Shown here: one piece after another, positions 21,815-34,809 of the stretch
How positions within the stretch are numbered: the stretch's first letter is position 1
Layout of the letters: the number at the start of each line of letters is the position of its first letter
From: Biomphalaria glabrata
Lineage: Eukaryota; Mollusca; Gastropoda; Planorbidae
Direction: 5' to 3'
DNA: 64,000 nucleotides
NCBI RefSeq assembly: GCF_947242115.1
Contig: NC_074719.1
Span: forward strand, 46,052,884-46,116,883
Notes under the pieces: generated by a model
Databases searched by the model: none
The model's input: the letters and a program-made list of their open reading frames with translations, nothing else
What the model was told of the DNA's origin: nothing
Program-made: the position numbers and the translations under genes

Positions 21815-24800
21815 CTGAAATGTTACAAAAAATGTCAACACTTTAAATTCGCACTAGAAATTTTACATATATATATATATGCTATATAACAATTTTAATG
21901 GAAAATATGAACATTTCATTAAGGCATGCGAGCGAACTTCAACACAAAAATGTCGGGTTCCGCAAGGTTGTCATTGCCGGAAGTTGACAATGGATATAGG
22001 CACTCCATTACCTATAAAATGTTTCCTAATGGCAAGAGTCTCAAATAGCCTCTGACAACCAGTCCAACTCCTGGCCTTCACGTGTGGCTCAGATATTGAG
22101 TCCGGCGGAACTGTTTTCACTAACAGGAGAAAGGGCGAAGGCGAGTATCTGGCGCCTAAGCCAGTAAGCTTCGGCAGGAGGGGCCCGTTAGCCATCGTTG
22201 AAAAAGTGTTCGAAATTAACCATAGTCGTTCTACGACTGAAGGAGGCCAACCATCTTTCGGATATTCCTTCTGAGTTGAAATGAATACCTGGATGGACAT
22301 GAGATGAGGATGTCGCTAAGTGGACATTGCTTGCCGCCCCTAACCCTAACTCTGGAAGTGAGTAATTTCAACTGCCCACATTAACTACTTTTTTTACCGC
22401 CTTTGCCATTTCTCGACAGAAACTAAAAATAGAACATGTAATTATTAAAATGTTTGACTGCCAACGAACTTTGAGCGTATCTCCTCCAGGACGGTGGTGC
22501 CAGGATGATCTTGATAGTACAAGTTGGTGGCATGGATGGATTGGATGCAGCCTACAAACTGATCGATGCTCATCTCTTCTCTCATTGGGATATCAAACCT
22601 GTGGGCAGTGATAAATAATATTCACTCTTTTAACTTGTCAGTTTATAGACGCATATCTTTTAAAGTACAAAAACTGTTAAATAGTGGTTAACAAATTGAT
22701 TGAAAAAATGAATTTACCTTCGTATGTTGCTAAATGGAAAATCTATAGACTGATATTTCTCCATGGCAAGCATTGGTCTTGACGTATTGTAGTCTTTGAA
22801 TATTGCGAAAGCCTGAGAAAAAAAAGATAAAATTTATTCGATTCTAGGTTTCTATGTTTACATTTTTCTATATCTCTGTTTCTATATATCCGTTTCTATA
22901 TATCTGTTTCTATATATCTGTTTCTATATATCTGTTTCTATATATCTGTTTCTATATATCTGTTTCTATATATCTGTTTCTATATATCTGTTTCTATATA
23001 TCTGTTTCTATATATCTGTTTCTATATATCCGTTTCTATATATCTGTTTCTATATATCTGTTTCTATATATCTGTTTCTATATATCTGTTTCTATATATC
23101 TGTTTCTATATATCTGTTTCTATATATCTGTTTCTATATATCTGTTTCTATATATCTGTTTCTATATATCCGTTTCTATATATCTGTTTCTATATATCCG
23201 TTTCTATATATCTGTTTCTATATATCTGTTTCTATATATCTGTTTCTATATATCTGTTTCTATATATCTGTTTCTATATATCTGTTTCTATATATCTGTT
23301 TCTATATATCTGTTTCTATATATCTGTTTCTATATATCTGTTTCTATATATCTGTTTCTATATCTCTGTTTCTATATATCTGTTTCTATATATCTGTTTC
23401 TATATATCTGTTTCTATATATCTGTTTCTATATATCTGTTTCTATATATCTGTTTCTATATATCTGTTTCTATATATCTGTTTCTATATATCTGTTTCTA
23501 TATATCTGTTTCTATATATCTGTTTCTATATATCTGTTTCTATATATCTGTTTCTATATATCTGTTTCTATATATCTGTTTCTATATATCTGTTTCTATA
23601 TATCTGTTTCTATATATCCGTTTCTATATATCTGTTTCTATATATCTGTTTCTATATATCCGTTTCTATATATCTGTTTCTATATATCTGTTTCTATATA
23701 TCCGTTTCTATATATCTGTTTCTATATATCTGTTTCTATATATATCTGTTTCTATATATCTGTTTCTATATATCCGTTTCTATATATCTGTTTCTATATA
23801 TCTGTTTCTATATATCTGTTTCTATATATCTGTTTCTATATATCTGTTTCTATATATCTGTTTCTATATCTCTGTTTCTATATATCTGTTTCTATGTATC
23901 CGTTTCTATATATCTGTTTCTATATATCTGTTTCTATATATCTGTTTCTATATATCTGTTTCTATATATCTGTTTCTATATCTCTGTTTCTATATATCTG
24001 TTTCTATATATCTGTTTCTATATATCTGTTTCTACGCTTCTATGTTTCTATGCCTACATGTTTCTATATATCTGTTTCTATATATCTGTTTCTATATATC
24101 TGTTTCTATATATCTGTTTCTACGCTTCTATGTTTCTATGCCTACATGTTTCTATATATCTGTTTCTATATATCTGTTTCTATATCTGTTTCTATATATC
24201 TGTTTCTATATATCTGTTTCTATGCTTCTATGTTTCTATGCCTACATGTTTCTATATATCTGTTTCTATATATCTGTTTCTATATATCTGTTTCTATATA
24301 TCTGTTTCTATATATCTGTTTCTATATATCTGTTTCTATATATCTGTTTCTATATATATGTTTCTATATATCTGTTTCTATATATCTGTTTCTATATATC
24401 TGTTTCTATATATCTGTTTCTATATATCTGTTTCTATGTTTCCATGTTTCCATGTTTCTATGTTTCCATGTTTCTATGTTTCCATGTTTCTATGCCTGTA
24501 AACTATCTACACAATTCAAGAGACGGACATTTCACCCCTATATTATATCATCATCTATGTGCTATGATATGACTGAGATGATTAGCAGACAGGTGTGGCC
24601 ATACTATGGAGCATGAGTCAAAAGTGTGCACTATACCCAGAGAAAGGATTGAATAATAAGCAAGCCTGCTCGTAACTTAAAGATAAATACTACAGAAAAA
24701 GATTGTAACCTTGAGCAGAAGACAACATTTACTATGAAATAGTATTGACTGGAAGATTGACAAGAAAAGTCTAAGGAGACAGATTTAATAGGAGACAGCA

Positions 24801-27800
24801 TTGACTAGAATACACCATTGATAATGCGACACCATTGACTAGGAGACACCATTGACTAGGAGACACTATTGACTAGAAGACACCATTGACTAGGAGACAC
24901 CATTGACTAGAAGACACCATTGACTAGAAGACACCATTGACTAGGAGACACCATTGACTATGAGACACCATTGAATAGGAGACACCATTGACTAGGAGAC
25001 ACCATTGACTAGGAGATACCATAGACCAGGAGATACCATAGACCAGGAGAGACCATAGACCAAGAGATACCATAGACCAGGAGACACCATAGACCAGGAG
25101 ACACCATAGACCAGGAGACATTATAGACCAGGAGACACCATTGACTAGGAGACACCATTGACTAGGAGACACCATTGACTAGGAGGCACCATAGACCAGG
25201 AGACACCATTGACTAGGAGACACCATTGACCAGGAGACACCGTTGACTAGGACATACCTTTGACCATGACACACCATTTTCTAGGACACAGCCGAGTCTA
25301 CGGGGGGGGGGGCCTCCATATGCATATACTGTCCCACTGACCCCGTGGGGTAAACCATCACCACCACGTATGGTCCCCGTTGGGGAACGAAGCAAATATC
25401 CCCACCACGTGCAGGTACAGTCGCTAGAGCATACAGTGGTAGCTCACTGGGAGCCGTGTTAACTCTCGTACTTCGCCTTTCCGCTTCCCCGGGGCGGACG
25501 TTTCCATGGAGGTGCCACTCTGAGGCGACGGGAGCTGGAATCCTCCGTTCTGGTTGACCTACTTTGTTTAAAACTTGCCCGGCTGGCTAAATGTGCAGTC
25601 AGGCGTGGTGTACTTTTAAAAAGCCGCCTTCTAAAATAGACGCGAACCAAGAAGGCGTGACGAAAACAGTACAAATGGGGCACGACGTGGCCTAAAATGT
25701 GCCAAAATATCAAAATCAAACCAAATCAGGAAAATGTTGACACCGTACCGACATTATAAGCAACCAAAGTATAAACTAAATTTTTCAGGTGATCAAACAA
25801 GTCCTGTCAGCACACATCACTTGATGCATAAGATATATGGGATTTACCTGGGGTATATGGTAGAGGAATGTCAAGGAAAGCCTGGATGGATATAATACAT
25901 TTATCATGCAGAGATTTTACTTTTTTTTCCGAATAATGACTTGGTTAGATATTGTTGTAACCCTATAGGGTTAACTGTGTGTGATCAGCTGACATATGTG
26001 ACACAGGCCAGTAATACAGTTTAGCGTTCCATATCGAAGGGCAAGGGACAGTACTGGCATGAACTTTGCACGTGAATAGGACCCGGGTTATGGTCATCTG
26101 ATCATAAGTCTGCGTGGACCAGAGACACTGAATGTAAGGCAGTGCAGTTCAAGACAGGACAGCGAGTAGACCGGGACTGTTAGTCTGCCATGAAGTCGGT
26201 CCTGGTTGAGTCCAGAAGTGAATGTACGAGTCCAGGAAGAGATAGAGACAGTAGAGTTTATTAGTTTAGTACGGTGATGTACAGTATAGCATTTTTAGTG
26301 TTGATGTATTGCCAATTGTGTCATATTGGCTGTTTTAATTGACCATTATTAAAGCACCAGATTATTTGAAGCCTTGTCAAGTTCTTGATATGTTGATATG
26401 TTGATGTGTTGTTGTGTGTTTAGCAGTGTTTACAGAAGGCCTGATTAGGAGAGATCGTAACAATATCATTCACTTGATTCGAGGCCATACGTTATTAAAG
26501 GACACAACACTGACGTGCGACGTCACAACCTGTGGGAAGTGGAGACCAATAGATCGTTGCCAAGTCGAACGAAAAGACCTGTTACTTGGCAACGAGCTTT
26601 TGGTCTCCGCTGTGGACAGGTTTTAACGTTGCAGGTCAGTGTTCAGGCCAGTGTTCTGTGACGATTGGTCTCGCCTAATTCCAACTAGGCATTTCCCCAG
26701 TTACCTACCAAAAACAAAAACAAATTATATGCAAATTTTTAAAACCAAGTATAGTTCGCTACGATTAATACAGTTTATAACTATAAATGAACTAATTGGT
26801 GTCACTATTCCAAAACCTGTCTGTAATATTTGTTGGCTTCGGCATCATCCAATTGGTCCATCAGCCAGGTGTAGGCTGCAAAAGTTCCTCCAGGCTTCAA
26901 TACACGTTTGGCTTCCAGTAAAAACCTGTTTCAGAAAGTTTGAAAAGAAAAATTTATTGTAAATCTAGAATCTTAATGCCAAATAAATGTTCAGATGATA
27001 AAAGTGTTCTTAATTGTCCTTTTGTGTTTTCATTATAGCGCGGAGATGTGGCTAGCGTCCTGAGTTGAAATCCCAATTATCCTTAGTTCACCATTCTCAT
27101 TTTATTATGTAAAATAATGCCCTGGCCCTATGATACCCAGTTAACAAAAGGCCATGGGAACACGCAATTTTCACTTAGTTTGTGTCATAGTCCAATGGTT
27201 CTCAAACAGCTGCCAGGTCAAATCATGTAAAAATATATAAAAAAAACTGGAACCCTACTTTTTAATCGAAATCTTCAAATCTAGACCCTTTTTTTTTTAC
27301 ATTCAAAGATCCAGTGTCTTGTCTAACACAAATCAATGAAGTCAATTAATTTGACATGATTTTTAACAGTTTGCTTACTCGTGTTCGAAAATAAACAACC
27401 AAGTCATATAATCTGACTTGAACTCTGACCCCTCGTTAATGTTAACGCCTACATTATGCCAAGCGTTTGATGCACTAGATTAGCATTTCCTTGTAGTCTA
27501 TTCAATTACAAATACTATTTGTTCATGCGTCATATGAAAATATATCAACTCCTAATAGTTATTTTTTGTCTATTTACAATAACAGTGACATCTGCTGGCA
27601 GACGATCTCTCTATATATATATATTGACGATCGATAGTGTGTTAAGTACTGTTGCAGCTTTTATGCACAGTTTATTTATTTTACTAATGGTGTTACTCTA
27701 GAAAAATGTGAATATTCATTTGTTAGAAATAGTGCGGCACTATTTGATACCTGTTCTTAGTTTCTTTCAGTTTACACAGGGCGTATTAACATTATCAAAT

Positions 27801-30800
27801 TCAAATCAACAAACTCAGTCACCAGTTCAGTCTCCACTTCAGTCACCAGTTCAGTCACCTTTTCAGTCACCTGTTCACAGTTCAGTCACCAGTTCACAGT
27901 TCAGTCACCAGTTCACAGTTCAGTCACCAGTTCACGGTTCAGTCACCAGTTCACGGTTCAGTCACCAGTTCACAGTTCAGTCATCAGTTCACGGTTCAGT
28001 CACCAGTATACAGTTAAGTCACTAGTTCCATCACCTGCTTACTCATCTGTTTAGTCACCTGTTCAATCATCAGTTCAGTCACCACTTCAGTCACCAGTAC
28101 AGTCACCTTTTCAGTCACCTGTTCACAGTTCAGTCACCAGTTCACAGTTCATTCACCAGTTCACAGTTCAGTCACCAGTTCACGGTTCAGTCACCAGTAT
28201 ACAGTTAAGTCACTAGTTCAATCACCTGCTTACTCATCTGTTTAGTCACCTGTTCAATCATCAGTTCAGTCACCACTTCAGTCACCAGTACAGTCACCAG
28301 TTCAGTCACCTGTTCAGTCACCTGTTCAGTCATCACTTCCTTCACCTGTTCAGTCACCTGTTCAGTCACAAGTTCATTTACCAGTACAGTCAACTATTCA
28401 GTCACCTGTTTAGTCACCTGTTCAGTCATCACTTCATTCACCAGTTCAGTCACCTGTTCAGTCACCTGTTTAGTAACCGTTCAGTCACCGTTCAGTCACC
28501 AGTACAGTCACCTGTTTAGTCACCTGTTCAGTCACCAGATCATTCACCAGTACAGTCAACTATTCAGTCACCTGTTCAGTCACCTGTTCAGTCACCAGTT
28601 CATCTACCAGTACAGTCAACTATTCAGTCACCTGTTCAGTCACCAGTTCATCTACCAGTACAGTCAACTATTCAGTCACCTGTTTAGTCACCTGTTTAGT
28701 CACCTTTTCAGTCATCACTTCATTCACGAGTTCAGTCACCTGTTTAGTCACCGTTCAGTCACCGTTCAGTCACCAGTAAAGTCACCTGTTTAGTCACCTG
28801 TTCAGTCATCACTTCATTCACGAGTTCAGTCACCTGTTCAGTCACCTGTTCAGTCACCTGTTCAGTCACCGTTCAGTCACCGTTCAGTCACCAGTAAAGC
28901 CACCTGTTTAGTCACCTGTTCAGTCACCAGTTCATTCACCAATACAGCCACCAGTCTTGCAAGACTTTTTTTTTAACGCAAGCACACAACTAAGTATACA
29001 CATCCACATATTCATACACCCAGAAGGGGCAAGTCCTACTTTTTCGTGTTGACCCAGTGAAGCCCAGTGGCGATGGTGACGAGGTCAACAGTTCCAGACT
29101 CAATCATGTTCAAATCCTCAGCGAGTCCAACATACGTTGTCAGATTGGGTATTCCCTTGGGCATGTTCTCTATCTGGTCCTCGCTTACATCCACACCAAC
29201 CACCTGATTTAGAAATATACATATATTGGTTAAAGCAATAAGTGATATTCTTTCTTCTTCTTCTTCTCGCCAGCTTTATTGCTGCTGAGCTGTGAGCTCT
29301 TTTGCAGACTGTGCCAAGGAAAAAAGTGTGCTGTTTTCTTCAGTGGTTCAGCACTGCCGTACAGGGTGTTGGCTATGTTGGGCTGTAGTGGAAGTAGGGT
29401 CTGCCTAAGGTGGATTAGGATTAGGGAGGGGCATTCAAAGAGGACAATTAGTGATTGTCACAAGACGCTAGCAGTGTGCTGGCGCCTGCTTGAACTGGTC
29501 GTAGTCTAGGGTGATTCAGGAGGCCCGACTGTTGACGCTGGAACTTTGGTGGGTTTAGCCTTGTCGCGATTTTGGTGTTATAACTAACATATATATAACT
29601 AAGATATGCAACTAAACACCGGAATATAGTTAGAGACTATAACTTTAAACTGTAACTTTATTTACACACAACACATAAACTTCCAAATGAAACGTTATAC
29701 ACAGGTACATCCACTACTAAAACTAAACTCAGATCTCTAATGACTATGTCTCTAATCATGAAGTCATTCTGCTATAGTTTTCTCGTACCAGATTAGGAAA
29801 CGAGCAGGAGCGGGAAATACAACCGTCCGCTCTACAAGACCCACGCCAACTAACTCTCTCTTTTTAGAGCAAAAAGAACCCTCCCAACACAGTGGTTACG
29901 TCCCCTTGCATCATCAGTGACGCATCCTCAGTGGTTACGTCCCCTTGCATCATCAGTATCTGACCAGTGATGACCACTGCCCCTTTCCCCAGATTTCCCA
30001 GATCACCCCGCCCTCGCTGTAGCCTAGGTACTCTGGTCCCGTGACAACAAAATAAACATTAAAGCACAAAAAATATACCTATTTCCCCCTTCCAATAATA
30101 AACAAATCTAATTAAAATATATGAAAACATAAATAATGACATTAGATCTAAAATATAAATAACAGAAATCAACTTAAGACTTTACACAATAACTAAGGCC
30201 ATGGTAGTGGACTGCGGTTGTTTTGCTACACACACACAAACGGTTGTGGGCTCACAGCGGTTTGTGACAGTGACATAAAAGTAACAATGAAGCTGGTTAA
30301 TTATAATAGCATGCATATTATTTGTTTCTTTATAACGATCAATACTTTTCCTTTTTTTGTTAACAACTAGATTTTCAGTACTTTGTGTATGTGCAGGTAA
30401 ATACAACAAGCAAAAAGAAATTCAAAAAGTCGAAAACCAATTTTGGTTCATTTCATTGTCATTGATTAAGGCCTGGACCGTTTTCCGCTTTACGCGTATA
30501 GTGTTAATCCTAAGGAATTGCTGTTGCCCGATACAGTTTTGGATCAGCAGAGCAGCAAGTTCTGCCAGAGTGTAGCACTTTGGGCTGCAAGCGTCTTAAG
30601 GATCACTGGCTCTTTATTTTCTACGGGTTATCTCCCTTGGGTTTGACAACAGAACGCGGAGGTTGGTGTTGTTTTTTTCTCCAAGCTAGGTAACCAACAA
30701 AACTATACAAGCCCCATCCCCTTTCTACATGAAGCTTACTAGTTTAGGCTCGCCTTGGTGCTTTCTCCTATCATGATAACAGTTCCGCCAGACCCAATAT

Positions 30801-31263
30801 CTGAGCAACATGTGAAGGCCAGACGTTGGACTGGCTGTGAAAGGCTACGGGTGACAGTTTTGGGTGTCAGAAGGGTGAAAATCCAACGGCACCTGGTGAA
30901 CATATATGCCCAACCTGCGATCGCGGCTGTGTATCAAGGATTGGCCTCTATAGTCACACAAGAAGTTGCAAAGAGAAAAGATCGTCTCTCGAGACGTAAA
31001 ATGCTACAGACAGCTTTAACTACACATATTTACTTGGTGAAACAGTTTCGTCAGGGGTAGAGTGGACTGTCCAGTACCACAGCAGACATCTACGGCCAGT
31101 TGATGACCACTGCTTATGATTTGCTCATGATATGACATAATTGTGTCAAAAATTTCTGCAGGGTAGCGAGGTCTGTACGCAGCGTAACTTCGGGCCATCT
31201 GTTTCCCTGTGTAAAACGAATGAATGACTTCATCTGTTTCTGGCCCGGTTTTGGGGAACATTT
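21718..31263 (-). CDS. Methyltransferase paralog B (six exons, 5' end missing)
   Basis: Join of 31034-31263, 29040-29203, 26817-26925, 22718-22812, 22470-22598 and 21718-21814, minus strand. Exon lengths equal those of copy A and the reading frame is open to a TAA stop. It carries the same SAM-binding motif I (VDVCCGTGQST), motif II (VVGVDVS) and motif III (VLKPGG). Differences from copy A are few and conservative (for example SSGH against TSGH in exon 1, VRVQ against VKVQ in exon 6), so this is a recent duplicate that looks functional. The 3' splice sites are canonical AG. Two donors are weak: GTTTTG after exon 3 and GTTCGT after exon 5. Introns hold four large tandem arrays, a solo LTR and a 1-kb insertion. 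Substrate unknown; the missing short first exon should lie right of 31746. Confidence 0.85.
22005..22200. repeat. Dispersed repeat family R1, copy in intron 5 of B
   Basis: Contains CTCAAATAGCCTCTGACAAC, CTTCACGTGTGGCTCAG and CAGTAAGCTTCGGCA. The same blocks lie at 54650-54840 and 56958-57126, and inverted at 30530-30855, 42610-42895 and 61500-61785. Confidence 0.8.
22470..22598 (-). CDS. Copy B exon 5
   Basis: 129 nt, FDIPMREEMSIDQFVGCIQS to EEIRSK; conserved weak donor GTTCGT. Confidence 0.8.
22718..22812 (-). CDS. Copy B exon 4
   Basis: 95 nt, AFAIFKDYNTSRPMLAMEKY to FSNIR. Its 3' splice site is 42 bp from the large 14-bp array that fills the start of the neighbouring intron. Donor GTAAAT. 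Confidence 0.85.
22854..24495. repeat. 14-bp minisatellite (TGTTTCTATATATC), about 115 copies
   Basis: Very homogeneous array with CCG/CTG and CTC variants and three inserted blocks ending TTTCTATGCCTACATG at about 24030-24250. It starts 42 bp from the acceptor of copy B exon 4. The long Y/I/S/F/L frames are artefacts. Confidence 0.97.
24790..25285. repeat. 17-bp minisatellite (GAGACACCATTGACTAG), about 27 copies
   Basis: Same unit family as 55975-56345 in copy A, hence present before the duplication. A CATAGACCAG variant forms a sub-block at 25018-25140. Confidence 0.95.
25286..25548. other. GC-rich intronic stretch unique to copy B
   Basis: Contains CCCCGTGGGGTAAACC and CCACCACGTGCAGG; no counterpart in copy A, which holds the 56698 hAT element in the same interval. 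Unrecognised, probably an insertion. Confidence 0.4.
25953..26462 (+). mobile_element. Solo LTR, 510 bp, target duplication ATAT
   Basis: TGTTGTAACCCTATAGGG ... GATCGTAACA flanked by ATAT at 25949-25952 and 26463-26466. Copy A reads straight through the equivalent site (GGTTAGATATCGTTGACTTG at about 58066), so it inserted after the A/B duplication. No internal region. Confidence 0.85.
26515..26633. mobile_element. ~118-bp hairpin MITE, copy B
   Basis: Inverted arms: CGACGTCACAACCTGTGGG and GTGGAGACCAATAGATCG on the left, with GAGCTTTTGGTCTCCGC, GGACAGGTTTTAACGTTG inverted on the right. The paralogous copy sits at 58112-58229. Confidence 0.75.
26817..26925 (-). CDS. Copy B exon 3
   Basis: 109 nt, FLLEAKRVLKPGGTFAAYTW to NKYYRQ. 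The donor is GTTTTG where copy A has GTATTG; both are poor matches to GTRAGT, so splicing here may be inefficient. Confidence 0.85.
27808..28960. repeat. 12-bp minisatellite (CAGTTCAGTCAC), about 95 copies
   Basis: CAGTTCAGTCAC/CTGTTCAGTCAC units in the intron between exons 2 and 3 of copy B, ending about 85 bp from the exon 2 donor; the counterpart array in copy A is shorter. Its frames (repeating V-T-E-Q/L) are artefacts. Confidence 0.95.
29040..29203 (-). CDS. Copy B exon 2
   Basis: 164 nt, VVGVDVSEDQIENMPKG to HWVNTK; donor GTAGGA as in copy A. The 12-bp array of the downstream intron starts about 85 bp from the donor. Confidence 0.87.
29250..30268 (-). mobile_element. 1-kb composite insertion in intron 1 of copy B
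   Basis: Flanked by AGTGATATT (29241-29249) and AGTGACATA (30269-30277); copy A has AGTGATATTAAAGCAAC uninterrupted at 61144. The left edge is a (CTT)n run, i.e. a (GAA)n tail of a minus-strand retroposon. It encloses an LTR-like segment at 29573-30052. No recognisable coding domain. Confidence 0.6.
29573..30052 (-). mobile_element. Putative solo LTR within the 1-kb insertion
   Basis: Begins TGTTATAAC and ends GTGACAACA. It has TTTATT on the plus strand and contains a 28-bp direct repeat (CAGTGGTTACGTCCCCTTGC...) at about 29902 and 29930. No clear target duplication, hence tentative. Confidence 0.4.
30530..30855. repeat. Dispersed repeat family R1, inverted copy in intron 1 of B
   Basis: Shares GTGTAGCACT, CCCTTGGGTTT, CTCCAAGCTAGGT, GAAGCTTACT and GTGAAGGCCAGACGTTGGAC with the other R1 copies. 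Paralogous to 61500-61785. Confidence 0.75.
31034..31263 (-). CDS. Copy B exon 1 (modelled)
   Basis: 230 nt beginning MFPKTGPETDEVIHSF and ending LTKLFHQ, with VDVCCGTGQST. The internal ATG two bases after the acceptor could act as a start, but copies A and C lack an ATG there, so I treat this as an internal exon. Donor GTAAAT. Confidence 0.85.
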
Positions 31264-31362
31264 CTGAAACAATATTGAAAACAATGAAACGTGAAACATT
31301 TTAAAACATGGTCTAGGGCTAGGAATGAGATTTTTTTAAAAGGCTAAATGAATATCCCTGAC

Positions 31363-31746
31363 AGATTGATTTACACCTGACAGATTGACTCACCCCTTGA
31401 CAAACTGACTCACCCCTAACAGACTGACTCACCCCTGACAGATTGACTCACCCCTTGACAAACTGACTCACCCTTGACAAACTGACTCACCCCCTGACAA
31501 ACTGACTCACCCCTGACAAACTGACTCACCCCCTGACAAACTAACTCACCCCCTGACAGACTGACTCACCCCCTGACAAACTGATTCACCCCCTGACAAA
31601 CTGACTCACCCCCTGACAAACTAACTCACCCCTTGACAAACTGACTCACCCCCTGACAAACTGACTCACCCCCTGACAAACTGACTCACCCCCTGACAAA
31701 CTAACTCACCCCCTGACAGACTAACTCACCCCTGACAAACTGACTC
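31363..31746. repeat. 21-bp minisatellite, about 18 copies
   Basis: Units of CTGACAAACTGACTCACCCC plus one base, starting 100 bp from the acceptor of copy B exon 1. Copy A has only about five units at 62140-62250. Confidence 0.95.
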
Positions 31747-32045
31747 TACTCCACTTATTTTGTTTTACCTCAAGTCGACTATGTTTATATTGTAATAAAA
31801 CTTATATATACATAATATGGCTCACAAAGAAGTTGATCCAGTTATTTCAAGTTTTACAAGTTAAGATATAATACACCTACAGCGGTTTAGTTGTCTACCA
31901 TCAGCTAGGTGCTACAATTCAACCACCATCGACACTACAATGACGAGAATCCCATTTAACTGCAAATGTGTTTTAACGGCACTTCGTATATAATGGGTAA
32001 ATAAATACCTCAGCCAATATAAGTGTCTTAGCTCTGAATCAGTCA

Positions 32046-32165
32046 TGGCTGCCTGGTATGTGCTCTGCACTGTCGTACAGTGGTCATATTGGTACCGGGT
32101 TCATATCCTGTCCTCTGCCACTCCCTCTCGTCCTGCTGGAGGTTTGGGCTAGTACATCCGAAACG
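32046..32165 (+). mobile_element. tRNA-derived SINE, partial
   Basis: TGGCTGCCTGGTATGTGCTC head, B-box-like GGTACCGGGTTCA, then CGTCCTGCTGGAGGTTTGGG. Same family as 57833-57990 and 63236-63415. Confidence 0.65.
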
Positions 32166-32265
32166 TGACCGTCACGTGACCGTCACACTCCACTATTACT
32201 TTTCAGGGCATTATTCTCAAGATGAAAAGCTAATTCATACATAAAAGAGGCGGGTGATATACGCA
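32158..32265 (+). repeat. Short dispersed repeat R4, copy 1
   Basis: CGTCACGTGACCGTCACAC through ATTATTCTCAAGAT and AAAAGAGGCGGGT; a second copy is at 35838-35935. Confidence 0.65.
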
Positions 32266-32529
32266 TTAATACGCTCAGTGTGTCAAATGATATATCTTAG
32301 TAATATGGGTAGGACTTTAAAAAGCGCAACTCCAAAGGACACATATCGGTGTGTCCTTAGTGACTACAACTCTTTACCACGTTGTACATTCATCACGTCG
32401 TGTCTTATCGTTCTGTATTACGAAAGACAAAACTAGAAGCGTAGGACATAGGCAAGTCAAAATGAAATCTGTACTGTGTCATTGCTAGTCGGGCAGGTGG
32501 TTCTTCCTTTGAATAAATCTGCATGTCGC

Positions 32530-33890
32530 ACCTATTGAATTAATTGCACAGTAAAAATGTTCTCTATTCAATAGCGCCGCTTTCATCAACTGTTGATGAC
32601 GTAATTCGCACTATTTTGTTTGTGTGCAGTAGGTGATCTCCCTTTGACTGACTTGACTTAATCCTGTGTACTCCCAGGGGAGCATAGGGACGCAACCACA
32701 CCTCTCCACCGAACTCGGTTCTGAGCAGCTTTCTTCACCTGCTCCCATGTCATTCCAGTGCCCTCAGCTTCACTGATGACTGACCTCTTCCATGTTTGCT
32801 TGGGTCTGCCCTCTTTCCTTGTGGGTTCCATTCAAGTGCCAGCCTTGCAACATTGGTAGCTGGTTTTCGCAGGGTGTGTCCTATCCAGCTTCGTTTTGTG
32901 ATGTCTTGGGCTATGGGCTTTTGTCTAGTTCTCTCCCACAAATCGATAGAAGTTATCTTTTCTGGCTACCTAATTCCTAATATCCTGCGTAGGCATCTTG
33001 ACGCTTCGTCATAATTTTTTATGACGTAAATTAAAGACATTCGTCTGGTGCACTTCACGCCATGTTGATAGACTGAAGCAAGCTATATTTTGGTCAGCTC
33101 TTGAATTTCTCTTTGGATCCGATAGTGGACAGCCTAATCGTTGGCCTTGGTAGATATTCTTAAAGGATTATCTTGACCCCTGTTTAGGGTGAGTTTTATT
33201 TCGTATTGTATAGTTAATTTTTGTAAATGGATTCCATCGTATTCCTATTTTGTATATAGATTAGAAGATTAGAAGAATCTGTTCTTTATCTTTCTATAGG
33301 GTCTCATGTTTCAGGAGTGAGACCTCAGTTTTAGCTTACAGGACTGAGGTTTTCATCTCAGTTTGTCTGTCTGACGTTTTCATCTCAAGCTTTGGGACTG
33401 AGGTTCGAGTCTTAGGTTCCAGATTCCAGACTGCGCGTGCTATATCCAGACCTGGTGGTGCTTTGTGAAGTTGTGAGTTTTAGATTCTACTATAAACTTT
33501 TACTTATGGATCGTCGGTGAATAGTTTCTTGGCTGGAAGACAGATCTACTTGTATTGCTAGTTGTTGTCTTGAAAGATTGTCATTGTGTGGACAATATTA
33601 TGGAACCTTATAAGTAAAGGTGATTGCATTGTTATTTAAATATTAATTAAATATTTATTGTAATACTATTGCAATTACTGAATTTTCACATCATATTGGA
33701 TCTATATGCATTTATATTTTCTTTATCATTATTATTGATCATATATCATTTTCATTGTAGAAATATCATTAGATTAAATTCATATTTTAATTTAAATCAT
33801 CATACACCTCGTTTATTATTTTATGAACAACTGGGTGTGTATGGTGTGACTGTCGGGCTGAACTTGGGCCTAAAATATTACAGGTTATCA
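32530..33890 (+). repeat. Dispersed repeat R3, copy 1 (with nested LINE fragment)
   Basis: Co-linear with 43255-45095: ATAGCGCCGC, GATGACGT, AAAGGATTATCTTGACCCC, ATCTTTCTATAGGGTCTCA, CAGACTGCG, ATTAGATTAAATTCATA and GACTGTCGGGCTGAACTTGG. It looks like a long LTR or other non-coding terminal segment. The part between GATCTCCCTTT and CGTCATAATT holds a LINE fragment absent from copy 2. Confidence 0.75.
32650..32997 (-). mobile_element. LINE 3' fragment, minus strand
   Basis: Encodes ERTRQKPIAQDITKRSWIGH and TLRKPATNVARLALEWNPQG, the same C-terminal tail as 2479-2880, with internal losses relative to it. It is nested in repeat R3. Confidence 0.75.
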
Positions 33891-34045
33891 AGTAATTAAA
33901 TATAACAAACACATTTATAATTCAATTTTATTGTAATACCTACACACATTAAAAATCAATAATTACATGCAAATTAAGTCCTGACACTGCACAAGCCCCA
34001 GAGATTTACAGTTTATATATTGGTGGCCCTTGTAACGCTTTAGCC

Positions 34046-34766
<721 letters not shown>

Positions 34767-34809
34767 CTTTAGCCCTATGAAATTAATTAATTAATGCAAT
34801 TCCTACCTT

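Noticed and set aside
22854-24616. Long Y/I/S/F/L hydrophobic proteins resembling multi-pass membrane proteins
   Set aside because: All are translations of the 14-bp TGTTTCTATATATC array in different frames.
31034-31263. MFPKTGPETDE as the start of methyltransferase B
   Set aside because: The ATG is absent at the same place in copies A and C, and a good 3' splice site lies two bases before it.
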